Below are positions 61,470 through 64,000 of a stretch of DNA of 64,000 nucleotides, piece by piece (within the stretch, counting starts at the first letter, position 1; the number at the start of each line of letters is the position of its first letter). The notes beneath the pieces are model-generated. The model was not told where the DNA came from, ran no database searches, and saw only the letters and a program-made list of their open reading frames with translations. Location of the stretch: NCBI GenBank assembly GCA_022563195.1, contig JADFNV010000003.1, positions 1-64,000 on the forward strand, written 5' to 3'. This DNA comes from Pseudomonadota bacterium (GTDB lineage Bacteria > Pseudomonadota > Gammaproteobacteria > Steroidobacterales > Woeseiaceae). The translations under genes and the position numbers were made by a program.

Positions 61470-62752
61470 CAGGGTCGGACCTGCCCGCTGCCGCGCACGA
61501 TGTACTTGTAGCTCGTCAGTTGCTCGGCGCCGACCGGACCCCGGGCGTGTACTCGCCCGGTCGAGATGCCGATTTCAGCGCCCATACCGAATTCACCACC
61601 ATCAGCGAATTGCGTGGAGGCATTTTGCAATACGATTGCACTGTCAACTTCGCGCAGGAATTTTTCGGCGGCAGCCATATCGGCCGTAACAATACTCTCG
61701 GTATGGCTGGATCCGTATTGACCGATGTGTGCAATCGCCTGATCGATGTCGTCGACGACGCGCACTGAAATAATCGCGTCAAGATACTCGGTCGACCAAT
61801 CGACTTCGCTCGCCGCCCTGACACCCGAAACCAGCGCAGTGACTTCTGCATCACCGCGCACCTCGCATCCGGCATCGATAAGCGCTGCCAGGACAGCTGG
61901 AAGCAACCGATCGGCAGCGGACCGATCAACGAGTATGGTTTCAGCCGCACCGCAAACTCCGGTCCGACGCATCTTTGCGTTGAGGACGATATCGCGGGCC
62001 ATATCCACGTCCGCCGCTGCGTGCAGATACACGTGGCATATGCCCTCAAGATGACCAATAACCGGTACCCGCGCGTCTTCGCGCACTCGCTGTATCAGGC
62101 TCTTACCGCCGCGTGGTATGACAACATCGATCCATTCGCTCATCGACGACAACATATAGCCCACGGCAGCCCGATCCGTCGTCGGCACCATCTGCACAGC
62201 ATCCGTATCGATTCCGGCAACGGCCAGGCCATCACGCAGACATGCAAAGATCGCACTACTTGAGCGAACGCTCTCGGACCCGCCCCGAAGAATCGACGCA
62301 TTGCCCGCTTTCAGGCAAAGAACGGCTGCATCGGCCGTAACGTTCGGGCGACTTTCGTAAATGATGCCAATGACGCCGAGCGGCACCGTGATGCGCTGAA
62401 TTTTCAGACCATTCGGTCGATCCCACTCAGCAATCACTTTACCGATCGGGTTCGACAGCTCGGCCACGGATTCGATGCCGGTCGCCATCGCCTCGACACG
62501 GTCTGCATCCAGCATCAGGCGATCGAGCATGGCGCCGCGAAGCCCCTTTGCCTTGCCTTCATGCACATCGACCTCGTTGGCTGCAAGAATGTCGGCGCTG
62601 GATACGCGAATTGCCGCGGCCGCTGCCAGCAATGCACGATTGCGGTCATCATTGCCCGACAATGCGAGCGCCGCCGCCGCACGCCGAGCTGAGATGCCGA
62701 TCGGATCCATAATCGCAGCGATCGATGCGGTCACTTTTTCAGTTGGATTCAT
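61469..62752 (-). CDS. proA: Gamma-glutamyl phosphate reductase
   Basis: Second enzyme of proline synthesis, reducing glutamyl 5-phosphate to glutamate 5-semialdehyde with NADPH. The protein has 427 residues from ATG 62752 ([10 protein letters not shown]); the longer frame begins with TTG. Conserved: [28 protein letters not shown], and the catalytic Cys in [16 protein letters not shown]. The C-terminal [20 protein letters not shown] completes it. It overlaps the end of proB by 14 nt and the start of glpD by 1 nt. Confidence 0.95.
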   Translation of the reverse strand: MNPTEKVTASIAAIMDPIGISARRAAAALALSGNDDRNRALLAAAAAIRVSSADILAANEVDVHEGKAKGLRGAMLDRLMLDADRVEAMATGIESVAELSNPIGKVIAEWDRPNGLKIQRITVPLGVIGIIYESRPNVTADAAVLCLKAGNASILRGGSESVRSSSAIFACLRDGLAVAGIDTDAVQMVPTTDRAAVGYMLSSMSEWIDVVIPRGGKSLIQRVREDARVPVIGHLEGICHVYLHAAADVDMARDIVLNAKMRRTGVCGAAETILVDRSAADRLLPAVLAALIDAGCEVRGDAEVTALVSGVRAASEVDWSTEYLDAIISVRVVDDIDQAIAHIGQYGSSHTESIVTADMAAAEKFLREVDSAIVLQNASTQFADGGEFGMGAEIGISTGRVHARGPVGAEQLTSYKYIVRGSGQVRP

Positions 62753-63869
62753 TGTCAAATATCACCAGTTCGTCCCGATGAACCATAACGGTGCGGCCGC
62801 GGTAACCGAGCCGCTCCTCGATCTGGTCGGACCGGCACCCGAGCAGGCGCTGCGCGTCGTCACTGGAGTACTCGGTCAAGCCGCGGCCAAGCTCATCACC
62901 CTTGCCATTCGCCAACGTGACCACATCGCCACGGCGGAATTTACCGACAACTTCGACAACGCCTACCGGCAACAGGCTGTTTTGTTCCTGCAATGCCCGC
63001 ACCGCACCGTCGTCCAACCTGAGCTCACCACAGACCTCAAGCACGCCGGCAAGCCATTGTTTGCGTGCTGCGGCCGGCGACCCCGTGGCGCGAAATAGCG
63101 TGCACTTGCCGCCGGACGCAAGGGCCGCAAGCGGTCTGTCTATCGCGCCGCTGGCAATCACCGTTGAACAGCCTGCATGCGTCGCGATGCGCGCCGCCTG
63201 TATTTTCGTGGCCATACCACCGCTGCCAATGTCCGACTGTGTTGCACCGGCCATGCGCACCACATCGTCTGTGATCGTGCGCACCTCCGGAATGTGCTCT
63301 GCCGTGTCGTCTTTGCCTGGGTCTGCGGTGTAGAAGCCGTCGACGTCGGATAACAGGATCAGCGCGTCGGCCATCACGAGCTGGGCCACACGCGCCGCAA
63401 GACGATCGTTGTCGCCGTAGCGAATTTCTTCGGTCGCGACCGTATCGTTTTCGTTAATAATCGGTACGACTGAACGGTCGAGCAAGCGCGCGAGCGTGCC
63501 CCGCGCGTTCAGAAAACGGCGGCGATTCTCAGTGTCTTCCAAGGTCAGCAGAATTTGCGCAACAGTAATCGTGTGTTTTGCGAGCGCCTCCTGGTACGCA
63601 TGTACGAGCTGCACCTGCCCTGCCGCAGCCGCCGCTTGCAAGTCTTCGAGCCTGGAGCGACGCGTATTGATGTCGAGTACTGCGCTGCCTATCGCTATTG
63701 CACCGGATGAGACGATGAGAATCTCATGTCCCTGCTCTAAGAGCTGCGCGATGTCATCGGCCAGCCCGCCTAACCAGTCACGATGAACATTGCCGTCGTC
63801 GCCAATCAATAGCGATGAACCGACTTTGATGACGAGCCGGCGATAGTTTTGAAGGTCGAACCCGGACAT
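62739..63869 (-). CDS. proB: Glutamate 5-kinase
   Basis: First, feedback-inhibited step of proline synthesis. The protein has 376 residues. The amino-acid kinase domain has VIKVGSSLL and [16 protein letters not shown]. Further marks are [20 protein letters not shown] and [11 protein letters not shown]. The C-terminal PUA domain (about 280-365, with [20 protein letters not shown]) is complete. The ATG lies 3 bp after the stop of the next upstream gene. The ligand-binding residues for glutamate and proline are in the expected places. Confidence 0.95.
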   Translation of the reverse strand: MSGFDLQNYRRLVIKVGSSLLIGDDGNVHRDWLGGLADDIAQLLEQGHEILIVSSGAIAIGSAVLDINTRRSRLEDLQAAAAAGQVQLVHAYQEALAKHTITVAQILLTLEDTENRRRFLNARGTLARLLDRSVVPIINENDTVATEEIRYGDNDRLAARVAQLVMADALILLSDVDGFYTADPGKDDTAEHIPEVRTITDDVVRMAGATQSDIGSGGMATKIQAARIATHAGCSTVIASGAIDRPLAALASGGKCTLFRATGSPAAARKQWLAGVLEVCGELRLDDGAVRALQEQNSLLPVGVVEVVGKFRRGDVVTLANGKGDELGRGLTEYSSDDAQRLLGCRSDQIEERLGYRGRTVMVHRDELVIFDNESN

Positions 63870-63872
63870 CAG

Positions 63873-64000
63873 TCAGGCAGAGAGATGATGGTGAACGTCA
63901 TATGAGGACAGAGTCACCTCTCCTTTCGATACGGCGACACTGCCACTGCGTGCAACGGCCGAGAGTTCGCCGATACCATGCGCCGCAGCAATGAACTCGT
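63873..64000 (-). CDS. C-terminal tail of an unidentified gene
   Basis: The last 42 codons of a reading frame that enters from outside the window and stops 3 bp before proB. It ends with YDVHHHLSA and includes HGIGELSAVARSGSVAVSKG. It is probably the gene before proB in the same operon, but too little is present to identify it. It does not look like the end of the Obg GTPase that often precedes proB. Confidence 0.6.
   Translation of the reverse strand, partial: EFIAAAHGIGELSAVARSGSVAVSKGEVTLSSYDVHHHLSA

Overview
The window is a gene-dense stretch of bacterial chromosome, moderately GC-rich by eye, with short or negative intergenic gaps and no rRNA, tRNA, CRISPR array, phage or plasmid backbone visible. 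The gene content points to a free-living aerobic gammaproteobacterium, possibly marine and perhaps close to Woeseiales/Steroidobacterales. This rests on two TonB-dependent receptors, a PII protein, proBA, branched-chain and fatty acyl-CoA catabolism, a DUF4212/sodium symporter pair, LemA/M48 and outer-membrane biogenesis genes. The placement is inference; no marker gene decides it.

Layout. 1-1.5 kb: the 5' two thirds of feoB and all of feoA behind a Fur-box promoter. 1.5-7 kb: deoxynucleoside kinase, hypoxanthine phosphoribosyltransferase, a CDF metal exporter, a secreted M20 peptidase and a two-subunit sodium/solute symporter. 7-10.6 kb: a CMD-family protein, a secreted amidohydrolase and glyoxalase II. 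10.6-14.2 kb: a thiamine uptake and salvage operon (outer-membrane receptor, PnuT-type permease, thiamine-kinase-like protein) under a TPP riboswitch. 14.2-27.6 kb: acyl-CoA catabolism, with icmF, acyl-CoA and isovaleryl-CoA dehydrogenases, the methylcrotonyl-CoA carboxylase beta subunit, two crotonases, a MaoC hydratase, an SDR, an ACAD10/11-type kinase-like protein and a TetR regulator. 27.7-32 kb: a LuxR-type regulator, fatty-acid desaturase, PII protein, VOC protein, hypoxanthine-DNA glycosylase and an apparently exported 2-hydroxyacid dehydrogenase.

32.1-43 kb is the most unusual block. About nine tightly packed, partly overlapping minus-strand genes encode an ExbB-like protein, two ExbD-like proteins, a Pro/Glu-rich TonB/AgmX-like protein, three TPR-type periplasmic proteins (one a lipoprotein) and two small exported proteins, with TlpA and ApbE upstream. 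The composition recalls the Agl/Glt motor and envelope machinery of myxobacteria more than a plain iron TonB system. One of the two ExbD proteins has Asn where the proton-carrying Asp should be.

43-50 kb: lemA, an M48 protease with a long C-terminal extension, a SYLF protein, an MscS channel, an EexN-like lipoprotein and an MFS-acyltransferase fusion. 50.3-54.3 kb: a 1341-residue protein joining an AAA-like NTPase, one membrane helix, a proprotein-convertase-type P domain and WD40 repeats. 54.4-59.9 kb: a small kinase, a short inverted-repeat element, a patatin/beta-barrel protein and a second TonB-dependent receptor whose stop codon lies in a lone copy of the repeat end. 59.9-64 kb: proB-proA-glpD with overlapping ends and the tail of one more gene.

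Domain and family calls come from motifs read in the translations. No database search was possible.
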